Shown here one piece after another: positions 33,995 to 41,932 of a stretch of DNA of 64,000 nucleotides. The notes below the pieces were generated by a model. The model was not told the origin of the DNA, did not search any database, and worked only from the letters and a program-made list of their open reading frames with translations. A program made the position numbers and the translations under genes. The stretch is taken from assembly GCA_963725645.1 (NCBI GenBank), contig CAVRZD010000002.1, positions 806,001-870,000 of the forward strand, written 5' to 3'. Origin of the DNA: JALYZC01 sp963725645. GTDB lineage: Bacteria > Actinomycetota > Thermoleophilia > Solirubrobacterales > Solirubrobacteraceae. Numbering within the stretch: the stretch's first letter is position 1; every line of letters starts with the position of its first letter.

Positions 33995-35296
33995 CTAGGC
34001 GGCGCGCGCGACGGCCTCGCCGTCGAACACGCTGCCGCCGACGGGAACGGGCTCGCGGTCGCGGTCGCGGTCGCCGTCGCGCTCCGGGGCCGCGGCCGGC
34101 TCGACCACCGGCGGCGCCACGGGCCGTGGCTTGGGCGCCACGCCGGCCGCCACCATCGCCTTGCCAAGCACCTGCCCGGCGGTGCGCAGCTCGGTCTTGG
34201 TGTGGGAGGCCATCACCGCGAGGCGCAGGCGCGAGGTGCCGTTCGGCACCGTCGGCGGGCGGATCGCCTGCGCGAACACGCCGCGCTCCAGCGCGAGCTC
34301 GCACGCGTACATCGCCTGCGCCGCGTCGCCGACCATCAATGGGATGATCTGCGTGCTCGACGCGCCGATGTCCATGCCCTGGCCCTCGAGCTCGGCGCGC
34401 AGGAGGTCGCCGGCGAGCTGGAGCTTGCGGACGCGCCGCGGCTGCTCCTCGAGCAGCTCGAGCGCCGCCAGCGCCCCGGCCACGGCGGGCGGGGGCAGCG
34501 CAGTGGAGAAGATCAGCGGCCGCGCCGTGTTGACGAGGTACTGCGCCATCACGTTGTCGCAGCACGCGTACGCGCCGTAGGAGCCGAGCGCCTTGCCGAG
34601 GGTGCCGACGACCACGTCGACGTGGTCGTCGAGCCCGGCCTCGGCCACCGCGCCGCGTCCCCCCGGCCCGAGCGTTCCGGTGGCGTGCGCCTCGTCGACC
34701 ACGACGCGCACGTCGTAGGCCTGTGCGAGCTCGACGATCTCGAGCAGCGGAGCGACGTCGCCGTCCATCGAGAACACGCCGTCGGTGACGATCAGCGCGC
34801 CGCGGCCGGCGGCCTGCTCGAGGCCCCACGCGAGGTGCTCGACGTCGGCGTGGTCGTAGACGAAGGTCTCGGCGCGGGCGAGGCGGCAGCCGTCCACGAG
34901 CGAGGCGTGGTTGAGGGCGTCGGAGAACACGACCTCGCCCTCGCGCGCGAGCGCCGCCACGATCCCGGTGTTCGCCAGGTAGCCCGAGCCGAACAGCACG
35001 CACGCCTCGCGACCCTCGAAGTCGGCCAGGCGCTTCTCCAGCCGCCGGTGGATGGTCATGTTGCCCGAGATCAGCCGGGACGCGCCCGCGCCGACGCCCC
35101 AGCGCATCGCGGCGTCGGCCGCGGCCTGGCGCACGCGCGGATGGTCCGCGAGGCCGAGGTAGTTGTTCGAGCACAGCAGCAGCACGGGCTTGCCGTCGAG
35201 CACGACGCGTGGGCCCTGCGGACCCGAGACCTGACGCGTGCGACGGTAGAGGCCGAGCTCCTTGAGCTCGTCGAGGCGGTCCTGGATGTCCCTCAT
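33995..35296 (-). CDS. bioF: 8-amino-7-oxononanoate synthase
   Basis: The protein is 433 aa. It has the alpha-oxoamine synthase core: LLLCSNNYLGLADHPRVRQA, GVGAGASRLISG, LFGSGYLANTGIV, DALNHASLVDG, VVDEAHATGTLGPGGRG and the PLP Lys in GTLGKALGSYGAYACC. It joins pimeloyl-thioester with L-alanine. About 45 extra C-terminal residues are low complexity (PERDGDRDRDREPVPVGG) from a GGTCGC-type hexamer repeat at about 34050-34085. ATG 35296 is chosen for GGAGGAG upstream and family alignment; a longer open frame to 35737 is ignored. It lies 14 nt after bioB. Confidence 0.93.
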   Translation of the reverse strand: MRDIQDRLDELKELGLYRRTRQVSGPQGPRVVLDGKPVLLLCSNNYLGLADHPRVRQAAADAAMRWGVGAGASRLISGNMTIHRRLEKRLADFEGREACVLFGSGYLANTGIVAALAREGEVVFSDALNHASLVDGCRLARAETFVYDHADVEHLAWGLEQAAGRGALIVTDGVFSMDGDVAPLLEIVELAQAYDVRVVVDEAHATGTLGPGGRGAVAEAGLDDHVDVVVGTLGKALGSYGAYACCDNVMAQYLVNTARPLIFSTALPPPAVAGALAALELLEEQPRRVRKLQLAGDLLRAELEGQGMDIGASSTQIIPLMVGDAAQAMYACELALERGVFAQAIRPPTVPNGTSRLRLAVMASHTKTELRTAGQVLGKAMVAAGVAPKPRPVAPPVVEPAAAPERDGDRDRDREPVPVGGSVFDGEAVARAA

Positions 35297-35310
35297 TGGA
35301 TGCTCCTCCC

Positions 35311-36477
35311 TCACCGCCCGGCGGCCGGGGTGGTGTTTGGTGCGCCGTCGGGGCGTGGCGGTACGTGACGCTTGGGCTTGAAGCGCAGTTGCGCGGATGG
35401 GTCCCACAGCCGGATCTCGATCCCTTCGGCGGGGGCGGGGGGGTCGAGGTGGGCTTCGACCACGTCCGGTGTCTGGCCCTCCAGCCAGCCGGCGCGGTTG
35501 TCGGGGCGGGGGTTGGTTGCGTTGTCGGGTTGGCGGGCGACGTTGAGTCCGAGCTCTTCGAACATGTCGCGGTCCTGTTCGGGGGTGTTGCCCAGTGTGG
35601 TGAGGAAGTTGCCCATCATCACGCCGTTGACGCCGGCTTTGATCGCGAGTGGTTGGAGCTCGCCGAGGTTCTCGACGCGGCCGCCGCAGAGTCGGAACAG
35701 CGCGGCGGGGAGGATCAGGCGGAAGATCGCGATCCACTTCACCGCTTCCCAGGGGTCCATGAAGTCGCGGTCGCCGAATTTCGTTCCCGGCCGCGGGTTG
35801 AGCAGGTTGATCGGGACGCTGGTGGGGTCGATCGCGGCCAGCTGGAAGGCCATCTCGACGCGCTGCTCGCGGGTCTCGCCGAGGTTGAGGATGCCGCCGA
35901 CGCAGGTCTCCAGCCCGGCCTGCTTGACCGCCTCGATCGTGCGGATCCGCCCGGCGTAGCGGACCGTCGAGGTGACCTCGGGGTAGTAGGACTCGGCCGT
36001 CTCGACGTTGTGATGCACCCGCTGCACACCGGCGTCCTTGAGCGCCCGCGCCCGCGCGACGGACATGTGACCGATCGACGCGCAGCGCTTGAGGTTGGTG
36101 TGCTCGGCCACCAACCGCGTGCCCTCCAGCACCCGCTCAAAATCACGCTTGGAAAGCCCCTGCCCCTGCGTGACCATGCAGAAACGATGCGCCCCGGCCG
36201 CCTCCGCCGCACGCGCATGCTCGAGGATCTGCTCGGGCTCCATCATCGCGTGCATCGGCGTCTCCGCCTCAGCAAAACGCGACTGCGCGCAAAACCCACA
36301 ATCCTCCGAACAGCCGCCCGACTTCGCATTGACCAACGAACACAGGTCCGTCGAGTCATCAAAGCGCTCAACCCGCGCACGCCACGCGCGCTGCACCAAC
36401 GCCTCGATCTCAGCGGGCTGCTCAAGCTCGCCAAGACACAACGCTTCCTCGCGGCTAATCAGCGGGGGCATATCCAC
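35311..36477 (-). CDS. bioB: Biotin synthase (radical SAM)
   Basis: The protein is 388 aa. The CxxxCxxC iron-sulfur motif is in SGGCSEDCGFCAQSRFAEA; RCASIGHMSVARARALKDAG, RVHHNVETAESYYPEVTST, CVGGILNLGETREQRVEMAF, PINLLNPRPGTKF and FRLCGGRVENLGELQPLAI are standard BioB blocks. It inserts sulfur into dethiobiotin. The C-terminus is about 45 aa longer than usual and Pro-rich. GC at third positions appears somewhat lower than in neighbours. First gene of bioBFD on the minus strand; a second ATG lies at 36471. Confidence 0.95.
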   Translation of the reverse strand: MDMPPLISREEALCLGELEQPAEIEALVQRAWRARVERFDDSTDLCSLVNAKSGGCSEDCGFCAQSRFAEAETPMHAMMEPEQILEHARAAEAAGAHRFCMVTQGQGLSKRDFERVLEGTRLVAEHTNLKRCASIGHMSVARARALKDAGVQRVHHNVETAESYYPEVTSTVRYAGRIRTIEAVKQAGLETCVGGILNLGETREQRVEMAFQLAAIDPTSVPINLLNPRPGTKFGDRDFMDPWEAVKWIAIFRLILPAALFRLCGGRVENLGELQPLAIKAGVNGVMMGNFLTTLGNTPEQDRDMFEELGLNVARQPDNATNPRPDNRAGWLEGQTPDVVEAHLDPPAPAEGIEIRLWDPSAQLRFKPKRHVPPRPDGAPNTTPAAGR

Positions 36478-36535
36478 GCAATCGCTCGGGGCCGAACCCC
36501 AAGGCTGCGCGGACCTTAGGCGCGGCGTCGGACGG

Positions 36536-37564
36536 CTATGCCGGCGCCCGCTCCGCCGCCGGCGTCGGCGTGCCGTCCGCGAACCCCTCGCTGCCGATGC
36601 CGAACGCCCAGTTGAATCGGCCGCGGAAGTTCTCGGTGGCGATCGTCGCCGTCAGTTCCACGAGTTGGGCGTCGTCGAGATGCTCGCGCAGTTGCGCGAA
36701 CAGATCGTCCGGCACGTCCACCGGCGTGCGGGTCATGCCCGCGGCGTAGTCGATCACGAGACGCTCGAGCGGCGAGAACGCGTCGCTCTCGCGGTAGAAC
36801 AGGAATTCCCTCAGCTGCTGCTCGGTGACGCCGTGATCGCGCCCGAGCTTGGAGCCGATGTCGATGCAGAAATCGCAGCCGGACATGGTCGCGGCCTTCA
36901 GCTCTGCCAGGGCCTTCAGGCGCGGATCGACGCGGTCGGCGCGCTCGACGGCGAGCTCGAGCGTGCCGTAGCCGCCGAGCAGCAGCGGATGGTGGGCGAA
37001 CACGCGCGTGGGGCCGACCACGTGGCCGTAGTTCCGCCGCGAGTACCAGAAGGCGTAGCGCGCGAGCGGCCCGGCGCCGCGGTCGCCCACCCCCGCGATC
37101 CGCCAGCCCTCCGGCGCCGCCGCCGCCGCGCGCGCCTTCGCAGGCGCCCGCAGCAGCACGAGGACGATGATCGGGGCGAGCACCGTCCAGCCGAGCGTCG
37201 CGGTGTTCGCGAGCGCGTCGGCCGTCGTGTAGGGGCCGAGGTTGAGGAAGTGGTAGATCCCGTGCGGCACCGCGAAGATCAGCCAGACGGCCACGGCGAG
37301 CAGCGTCAGACTGCGCCGGCCGCGCACGGCGGCGACGATCATCAGCACGCCCAGGCCGACGAACAGGCTCCCGACGTCGCGCACCAGGTGCTCGTCGTAG
37401 GCGCCGAGCGCCGACACCCAGCCGCCGCCGGCGCCGAAGTCGTCGTAGAAGCCCCGCGGGGCGAGCAGTGCCCACAGGCCGATCAGCGCCTGCGGCGCGC
37501 CGAGCGCCACGAGGAGCGCCGCAATCCAGCCGCGGTGACGGTCGATGTGGTCGCTGTGGGTCAT
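36536..37564 (-). CDS. Membrane domain fused to an AhpD-like (carboxymuconolactone decarboxylase) domain
   Basis: The protein is 342 aa. The first half has four hydrophobic segments (WIAALLVALGAPQALIGLWA, VGSLFVGLGVLMIVAAV, LLAVAVWLIFAVPHGIYHF, LGWTVLAPIIVLVLLRAP). The second half is an AhpD-like peroxidase domain: ELKAATMSGCDFCIDIGSKLG with the redox CxxC and the downstream His, then LRELFYR-type FLFYRESDAFSPLERLVIDY. Such domains reduce peroxides or disulfides; here it would be membrane-tethered. Its ATG overlaps the TetR stop, so it is coupled to that regulator and probably controlled by it. Confidence 0.82.
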   Translation of the reverse strand: MTHSDHIDRHRGWIAALLVALGAPQALIGLWALLAPRGFYDDFGAGGGWVSALGAYDEHLVRDVGSLFVGLGVLMIVAAVRGRRSLTLLAVAVWLIFAVPHGIYHFLNLGPYTTADALANTATLGWTVLAPIIVLVLLRAPAKARAAAAAPEGWRIAGVGDRGAGPLARYAFWYSRRNYGHVVGPTRVFAHHPLLLGGYGTLELAVERADRVDPRLKALAELKAATMSGCDFCIDIGSKLGRDHGVTEQQLREFLFYRESDAFSPLERLVIDYAAGMTRTPVDVPDDLFAQLREHLDDAQLVELTATIATENFRGRFNWAFGIGSEGFADGTPTPAAERAPA

Positions 37565-38181
37565 GCCGTTGCCTCCTTGGGGGTCGCGGCGGGTAGTGCC
37601 GACAGCAGCGCGAGCGTGCTCTGGACCCATGCTTCGAGGAAGCGCTCGCGATCGGTGCCCGGCGGCGATTCGCCGAACACGGTTTCCATCAGGAAGAAGT
37701 GCACGAGGCCACCCATGAGCACGGCCGCAAGCGCCTCGGGATCGGCGACCTGGCGGCCGCGCTCGGCCAGCGTGCGCTGGAGCCATTCCTGGGCGAGTCC
37801 GTAGCCGCGGCGCGGGAACCGGTCGAAGAAATCGCGGCGCAGGTCGGGGAACTGCTCGCCGTCCTTCATCACGATGCGCAGCAGGTCGCGCTCCTGGTCG
37901 AGCTCGTGCATCGCCACGCGCGCGAGCAGCCGCACCTCGGCCGGAGTGTCGCCCAGCGGGCGCTCATCGAGCCCGGCGACGACCGCGTCGACGGCCTCGG
38001 TCTGCTGCTCGAGCGCGATCTCGAGGACCGCGTCCTTGCTGGGGAAGTGCTTGTAGAACCCGCCGGCTCGCGGAGTGAGGCCGGCTGCGGCCTCGATCTG
38101 GCCGACGGTCGTCCGGGCGTAGCCCTGCCGGGCGAACAGCTCGACGGCGGCGTCGACGATGCGCTGGCGGGTGGTGGTCAT
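37561..38181 (-). CDS. TetR/AcrR-family transcriptional regulator
   Basis: The protein is 206 aa from the ATG at 38181. TTTRQRIVDAAVELFARQGY and TTVGQIEAAAGLTPRAGGFY with FPSKDAVLEIAL form the HTH. A C-terminal ligand domain follows (TDRERFLEAWVQSTLALLSAL). It most likely represses its own operon with the AhpD-like protein, which overlaps as ATGA. A perfect inverted repeat over the start codon is a candidate operator. A GTG at 38205 would add eight residues. Confidence 0.9.
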   Translation of the reverse strand: MTTTRQRIVDAAVELFARQGYARTTVGQIEAAAGLTPRAGGFYKHFPSKDAVLEIALEQQTEAVDAVVAGLDERPLGDTPAEVRLLARVAMHELDQERDLLRIVMKDGEQFPDLRRDFFDRFPRRGYGLAQEWLQRTLAERGRQVADPEALAAVLMGGLVHFFLMETVFGESPPGTDRERFLEAWVQSTLALLSALPAATPKEATA

Positions 38182-38193
38182 CGGACGATGACC
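38176..38193. promoter_or_regulatory. Inverted repeat over the TetR gene start, candidate operator
   Basis: GGTCATC GGAC GATGACC is a perfect 7-bp inverted repeat with a 4-bp spacer across the ATG of the TetR gene. TetR proteins often bind such sites to repress themselves. ATCA/TGAT arms nearby (38201-38210) may extend it. Confidence 0.4.
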
Positions 38194-38212
38194 GGAGGTA
38201 ATCACATGATGA

Positions 38213-38725
38213 CTAGGCGGTCAAGGCTGCGAGCGCCTCGTCCACGATCGTGGCCGCGAGTGCGCGCATCTCCTCGTCGGTGCGGTCCTGGATCGGATGC
38301 GCGACAAAGGCGCGGCGCAGTTCGGCCTGGCCGAGCTTGCCGGCCTGCTCCTCCGCCGCCTGGACGAAGGCGTCGGACGCGATCAGCACCGCCGGCCTGC
38401 CGGCGCCCTCGAACTCGACCACGTCGCGCAGACCGCACGACACGCACGAGCCTCAGTCGGCGAGCGCTTCGATCACCGCGTCGCAGCGCGCGGCGATCTC
38501 CTTGCGAACGTCGGGCGGGGCCGGCTTGGTGAACGTCGGCTTCATCGCCCGCTCGACGGCGTGGCCGCGCGCGGTCAGCAGCCGCTCGAGCTCATCGAGG
38601 AACACGTCGCCGCGCGGCTTGCGGATGTCCATCAGGGCGATGGTGCGGCCCGCGGGAGGGCGGGCGGCGAGCGGCCGGCCCGCCGGATCGCGCTCCGCGC
38701 TGGGGTCGAGGATCTCTAGCGCCAC
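38213..38725 (-). CDS. UGSC-family selenoprotein (in-frame TGA read as selenocysteine)
   Basis: Two open stretches in one frame are separated only by a TGA at 38455-38453. Joined, they give 170 aa: VALEILDPSAERDPAGRPLA ... RKPRGDVFLDELERLLTARG ... CDAVIEALAD, then U91, then GSCVSCGLRDVVEFEGAGRP ... VDEALAALTA. The UGSCxxC site with a flexible domain on each side matches the UGSC (seleno)protein family known in actinobacteria. A GGUCU-loop hairpin follows the TGA. GTG start at 38725 overlaps the stop of the thioredoxin-fold gene by 10 nt, so the two are coupled. Function is unknown, presumably redox. SelA, SelB, SelC and SelD are not in the window. Confidence 0.88.
38423..38441 (-). promoter_or_regulatory. 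Bacterial SECIS-like hairpin after the TGA
   Basis: Counting from the TGA on the transcript, 11 nt are followed by GUCGUGC, loop GGUCU, then GCGCGAC: a 7-bp stem with one G-U pair. The loop equals the one in the E. coli fdhF SECIS (from memory) and the distance to UGA fits bacterial SECIS, which binds SelB. Confidence 0.75.
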
Positions 38726-40200
38726 GGTTCCACCGACACGGTAACGGGCGCCGACCCGATCTCGCCGGCGGCCCAGCTTCCGTACACCATCGAGAACAGG
38801 CCGGCGTCCCCGCCCGCGTGCGCCAGGAGGATGCGGTCGGGCGCCGCGAACTTCGCCACCGGCATGTCGGGGTCGCTCACGAACTTCGGGTCGATGCCTT
38901 CGGGAGAGCCGCCGGCGCCGCGTGCCAGCTCCCCCGCCGGTGAGGTGGTGAGCTCGAACAGCCGCTCCTGGACCCGCGCGCGGTCCCAGCCCGCGTCGCG
39001 GAACACGCGCCCGTGCTCGGGCCCGACGACCAGCAGGGCGTCGAAGGCGAGCCGCTGCTTGGGGTGCGCGACGGATTCCAGCGCGAGCGCCAGCGACGCG
39101 CACAGGCCCTCCGGCTCGCGTGCGAGCTGGTCCACGATCACGCGGGGGCCCTCGGTCGCCATCAGCGTGACGCCGGTCTCGCCCGCGTCGACGCCGCGGT
39201 CCTGCGCCAGCCCGGGCCACGGCGCGGTGTCGTCCAGCCGCTCCGCGAAGCACGAGCCGAGCTTGCCCATCTGGCCGTGCGTCGCGCGGTCCTCGACGCC
39301 GGGGCGCCCGCCGCCGACGTTCCAGCCGACGAGCTGCAGCGCGCGCCCGATCGTCAGGTTGGCCCGGTTTCCCTGACCGAGTGCGTTGCCGCCCGCGTTC
39401 ATGCCGGCCTCCACCGCGAGCGGGCCGGAGACCACCACCGTGGGCCCGGCCGGGTAGGTGGTCGCGATCAGGCCGTGCCAGGCGAACGACTCCGCGCACG
39501 CCGCCTCGACGGCGGCCAGCACGATCGGCAGCGACTCCGCCGGGCACCCGGCCATCACGGCGTTGATCGCGACCTTCTCGACGGTCGCGTCGCTCCCGTA
39601 CGGCGGTACCGCGCCGACGACGTCCTGCGGGTCCCGGCCGGTGTGCTCGAGCATGGCCACGACGCGCTCGGGCGTGGGCGGGACGACCGGCAGCCCGTCG
39701 GTGAGGCCGCGGTCGTGCAGCGCCTCGAAGACGTCCTCCAGGCCACCGAGCTCGAGCGTCCGTGCGCGCAGACGGCCCTCGGCGCGGGCGCGGCGGGCGG
39801 CCAGCGTTGCGGCGACGTCGGGGTCGCGGGTGCGACTGGCGCAACCGGGGCGCAGCTCCGGCAGGCCGTCCAGCGCGAGCTCCGTCCCGGCGCGGCCGGC
39901 GAGCTCCGCCAGCCGCGTGCGCTGCAGCCCCTCGACGCGACCCCGCTCCTCGCCACCGTCGAGCAGCACCACGGTCGGGACGGCGTCCGGATCGAACCGC
40001 GCCGACACCTCGAGGTCCACGTCGACGTCGGGCACGGCGCGCAGGCCGACGCGGCGGGCCTGCGCGGCGGTGTCCTCAGGCGAGGACTGCGACAGGATGC
40101 GGAGCGGGGCGCCGGCGGCGGCCGCGGCGTCGAGCACCGGCAGCACCTGATCGCAGACCTCGCAGTCGTGCTTGACGAGGACGAGCAGCTCGGCGGCCAT
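38716..40200 (-). CDS. Thioredoxin-fold protein with a large uncharacterised domain, partner of the selenoprotein
   Basis: The protein is 494 aa. Residues 1-85 are thioredoxin-like: ELLVLVKHDCEVCDQVLPVL holds a CxxC (C13, C16), and DAVPTVVLLDGGEERGRVEG holds the cis-Pro. From about 150 a separate domain runs: LTDGLPVVPPTPERVVAMLE, VEKVAINAVMAGCPAESLPI, GGNALGQGNRANLTIGRALQ, GQMGKLGSCFAE and VGPEHGRVFRDAGWDRARVQ. The Gly/Asn-rich centre and single Cys suggest an enzyme, but I cannot name the reaction. TAGATT lies 9 nt before the ATG. Coupled to the UGSC selenoprotein, so electrons probably pass between CxxC and UxxC sites. Confidence 0.75.
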   Translation of the reverse strand: MAAELLVLVKHDCEVCDQVLPVLDAAAAAGAPLRILSQSSPEDTAAQARRVGLRAVPDVDVDLEVSARFDPDAVPTVVLLDGGEERGRVEGLQRTRLAELAGRAGTELALDGLPELRPGCASRTRDPDVAATLAARRARAEGRLRARTLELGGLEDVFEALHDRGLTDGLPVVPPTPERVVAMLEHTGRDPQDVVGAVPPYGSDATVEKVAINAVMAGCPAESLPIVLAAVEAACAESFAWHGLIATTYPAGPTVVVSGPLAVEAGMNAGGNALGQGNRANLTIGRALQLVGWNVGGGRPGVEDRATHGQMGKLGSCFAERLDDTAPWPGLAQDRGVDAGETGVTLMATEGPRVIVDQLAREPEGLCASLALALESVAHPKQRLAFDALLVVGPEHGRVFRDAGWDRARVQERLFELTTSPAGELARGAGGSPEGIDPKFVSDPDMPVAKFAAPDRILLAHAGGDAGLFSMVYGSWAAGEIGSAPVTVSVEPWR

Positions 40201-40299
40201 CGTCCCGAGAATCTACTCCGCCGCTAGTAGAGCCGTCCGGAAGTTCGGCGTGTAACTGCGCGGCGGCTTTCCGACCGGCCGGCGCGCCACGATGTTGCC

Positions 40300-40833
40300 G
40301 TGGCGAAGGTTGGGCGCAACGAGTGCTGTCCGTGCGGCTCCGGCCGCAAGGCAAAGCGCTGCTGCGGCGTCGAGCGCGGTCCCTCAGAGGAGAGCCTCGC
40401 GCGTGCCTTCCTTGCCCACGCCTCCAGGGAGGCCGCGTGGGAGCTTCGCAACGTCCCGGATGCCGAGCTTGGCGAGCTCTTCGATGAGCTCTGGGAGCTG
40501 CCCGCGGTGGATCTCTCCCTGCAGGTCGAGCTGCCGAAGCTGCTCTCGCCCCAGCTGGGCCGCCTTTGCGACGCGGTGGCCGACGACGATCCCGACTCCG
40601 AGCTGCTCGACTCCGTCGCGAGCGTGATCGATGCGCCGGCTGAGCGCGCCCGCCTCGCCCGCGCGGTGATCGCCCGGGCCGAGGCCGGGGCGCTCGATGG
40701 CCGGCTCGCCAACGCCGCGCTCGTCGACCTCGCAAGTGATTCGCGGCGGCTGCTGCGCGCCGGCCTGCTGGAGGCTGTTGCCGTGCGCGTGGGCGTCGCC
40801 AGGACCCCCGCCGGCGTCTTGCTCGCCGCGTAG
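40300..40833 (+). CDS. SEC-C zinc-motif protein, passenger of the IS630 element
   Basis: The protein is 177 aa, GTG start. The N-terminus VGRNECCPCGSGRKAKRCCG is a SEC-C motif (CxCxSGxxxxxCC), which binds zinc as in SecA. The rest is acidic and helical (ELGELFDELWELPAVDLSLQ, LDSVASVIDAPAERARLARA). The frame is intact while the transposase is not. It converges with the transposase remnant, 3 bp between stops, and lies within the same terminal repeats. Role unknown. Confidence 0.8.
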   Translation: MAKVGRNECCPCGSGRKAKRCCGVERGPSEESLARAFLAHASREAAWELRNVPDAELGELFDELWELPAVDLSLQVELPKLLSPQLGRLCDAVADDDPDSELLDSVASVIDAPAERARLARAVIARAEAGALDGRLANAALVDLASDSRRLLRAGLLEAVAVRVGVARTPAGVLLAA

Positions 40834-40836
40834 GGC

Positions 40837-41862
40837 TCAGGCCGCGCGCCGCAGGCGAGGCGAGCCGGACTCTTTCTGCACCGCTCGGGCGTCGACTCGC
40901 TCGAGCACCCGCTCGAGGTCAGCTCGCGTGAACGTCCACTCGAACGGACGGGCGATCTCGCGGTAACGGCGGCCGAAGCAAAGCAGGCGCTCGCCGAGCT
41001 CCTCCAGCGAGCCGAAGTCGTTCGGGGTGAGCGCCTTGCGCTAAAGACGCGCCGCGCGGAGGCGTAGGGCTCCTGGCTCATCACCTGCTCGACCAACCGC
41101 CCGAAGGGCTCGATCCCGGTCTTCTCCTCGACCCGATCGAAGAGGCGCGCGTGGTGGACGTCCCAGGCCGCGAGGTAAGCGAGCGTGCCGCCTCGGCGGT
41201 ACTCGAACTCGCAAAGCGCCGGGCGGCCCGGCCCGGCGGGAACGGTCCGGTGGCGGCGCCCGAGCGCCTGCAACTGGGACTTCTCGTCGGCGGAGATCAC
41301 GAACTCGCCGGGATGAAGCAGCTTGCCCTCGAAGCGCCGGGCGTAGAGGTCGAGCACCCTCCCCGCCTTCTCTCGGAAATCGAGGTCGCGGCGGAAGATC
41401 CAGGAGCGCACCTGCCAGGGCTTGATCGCATCCTCCGCCAGCCAGCGCCAGATCGTCGAGGCCGAGGCCTCGGTGACGCCGCGTTCGATGACGAGGCGGT
41501 GAAGCTCAGCGCGGCTGAAGCGCGAGAGCGGGACGCCGCAGGTGGCGGGCAGCTCGCAGGCGATCGCCTTGACCTCGGCGACCTGCTCCGGGGGGAAAAC
41601 GGCGCGGGCGACCCGCGCGCGGTCGGTCCTTGAGCCCGTCGAGGCGCTCCTCAAAGAAGCGTCTTCGCCAGCGGCCCACGATCCCCGCCGAGGTATCCAG
41701 CCGCGCCGCGATCTCGACGTCGCTCTTGCCCTCGGCCGCGTAGAGCACGATCCGAGCCCGCTGCACCTCCCGCCAAGGCCGCTTCTCCGCCCGGGCCATC
41801 CGCTCAAGCTCCGAGCGCTCCGGCTCGCTGAGCTCGATCCTGTGGCGGGCGGGGCGTGCCAT
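40837..41862 (-). pseudogene. IS630-family transposase, frameshifted and internally deleted
   Basis: The N-terminal frame (MARPARHRIELSEPERSELE, HTH in KSDVEIAARLDTSAGIVGRW) shifts near 41605 into VFPPEQVAEVKAIACELPAT, then HLVIERGVTEASASTIWRWL and GEFVISADEKSQLQALGRRH with the first catalytic Asp. After GRLVEQVMSQEPYASARRVF the frame jumps near 41042 to RKALTPNDFGSLEELGERLL and ends GSPRLRRAA. The segment with the second Asp and Glu of the DDE triad is missing, so it cannot transpose. Confidence 0.85.
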
Positions 41863-41932
41863 GCCGAAGGTGTTCGGCAGAGCCCGATGGATTCCTTTCA
41901 AGAGTTCTGATCAGAACTTCCGGCCACGTCCA

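Noticed and set aside
35297..35737. Extended N-terminus of BioF to 35737
   Set aside because: It is Arg/Pro-rich, antisense-like sequence over the bioB gene; ATG 35296 has a ribosome site and fits the family.
36478..36535. Searched the region before bioB for a BirA operator or riboswitch
   Set aside because: Only a short GGGG/CCCC hairpin is present; nothing like a known biotin operator.
38213..38443. Separate 76-aa gene starting at GTG 38443
   Set aside because: The start lies only three codons after the TGA, within the UGSC motif, and the upstream half is in the same frame; selenocysteine recoding explains both.
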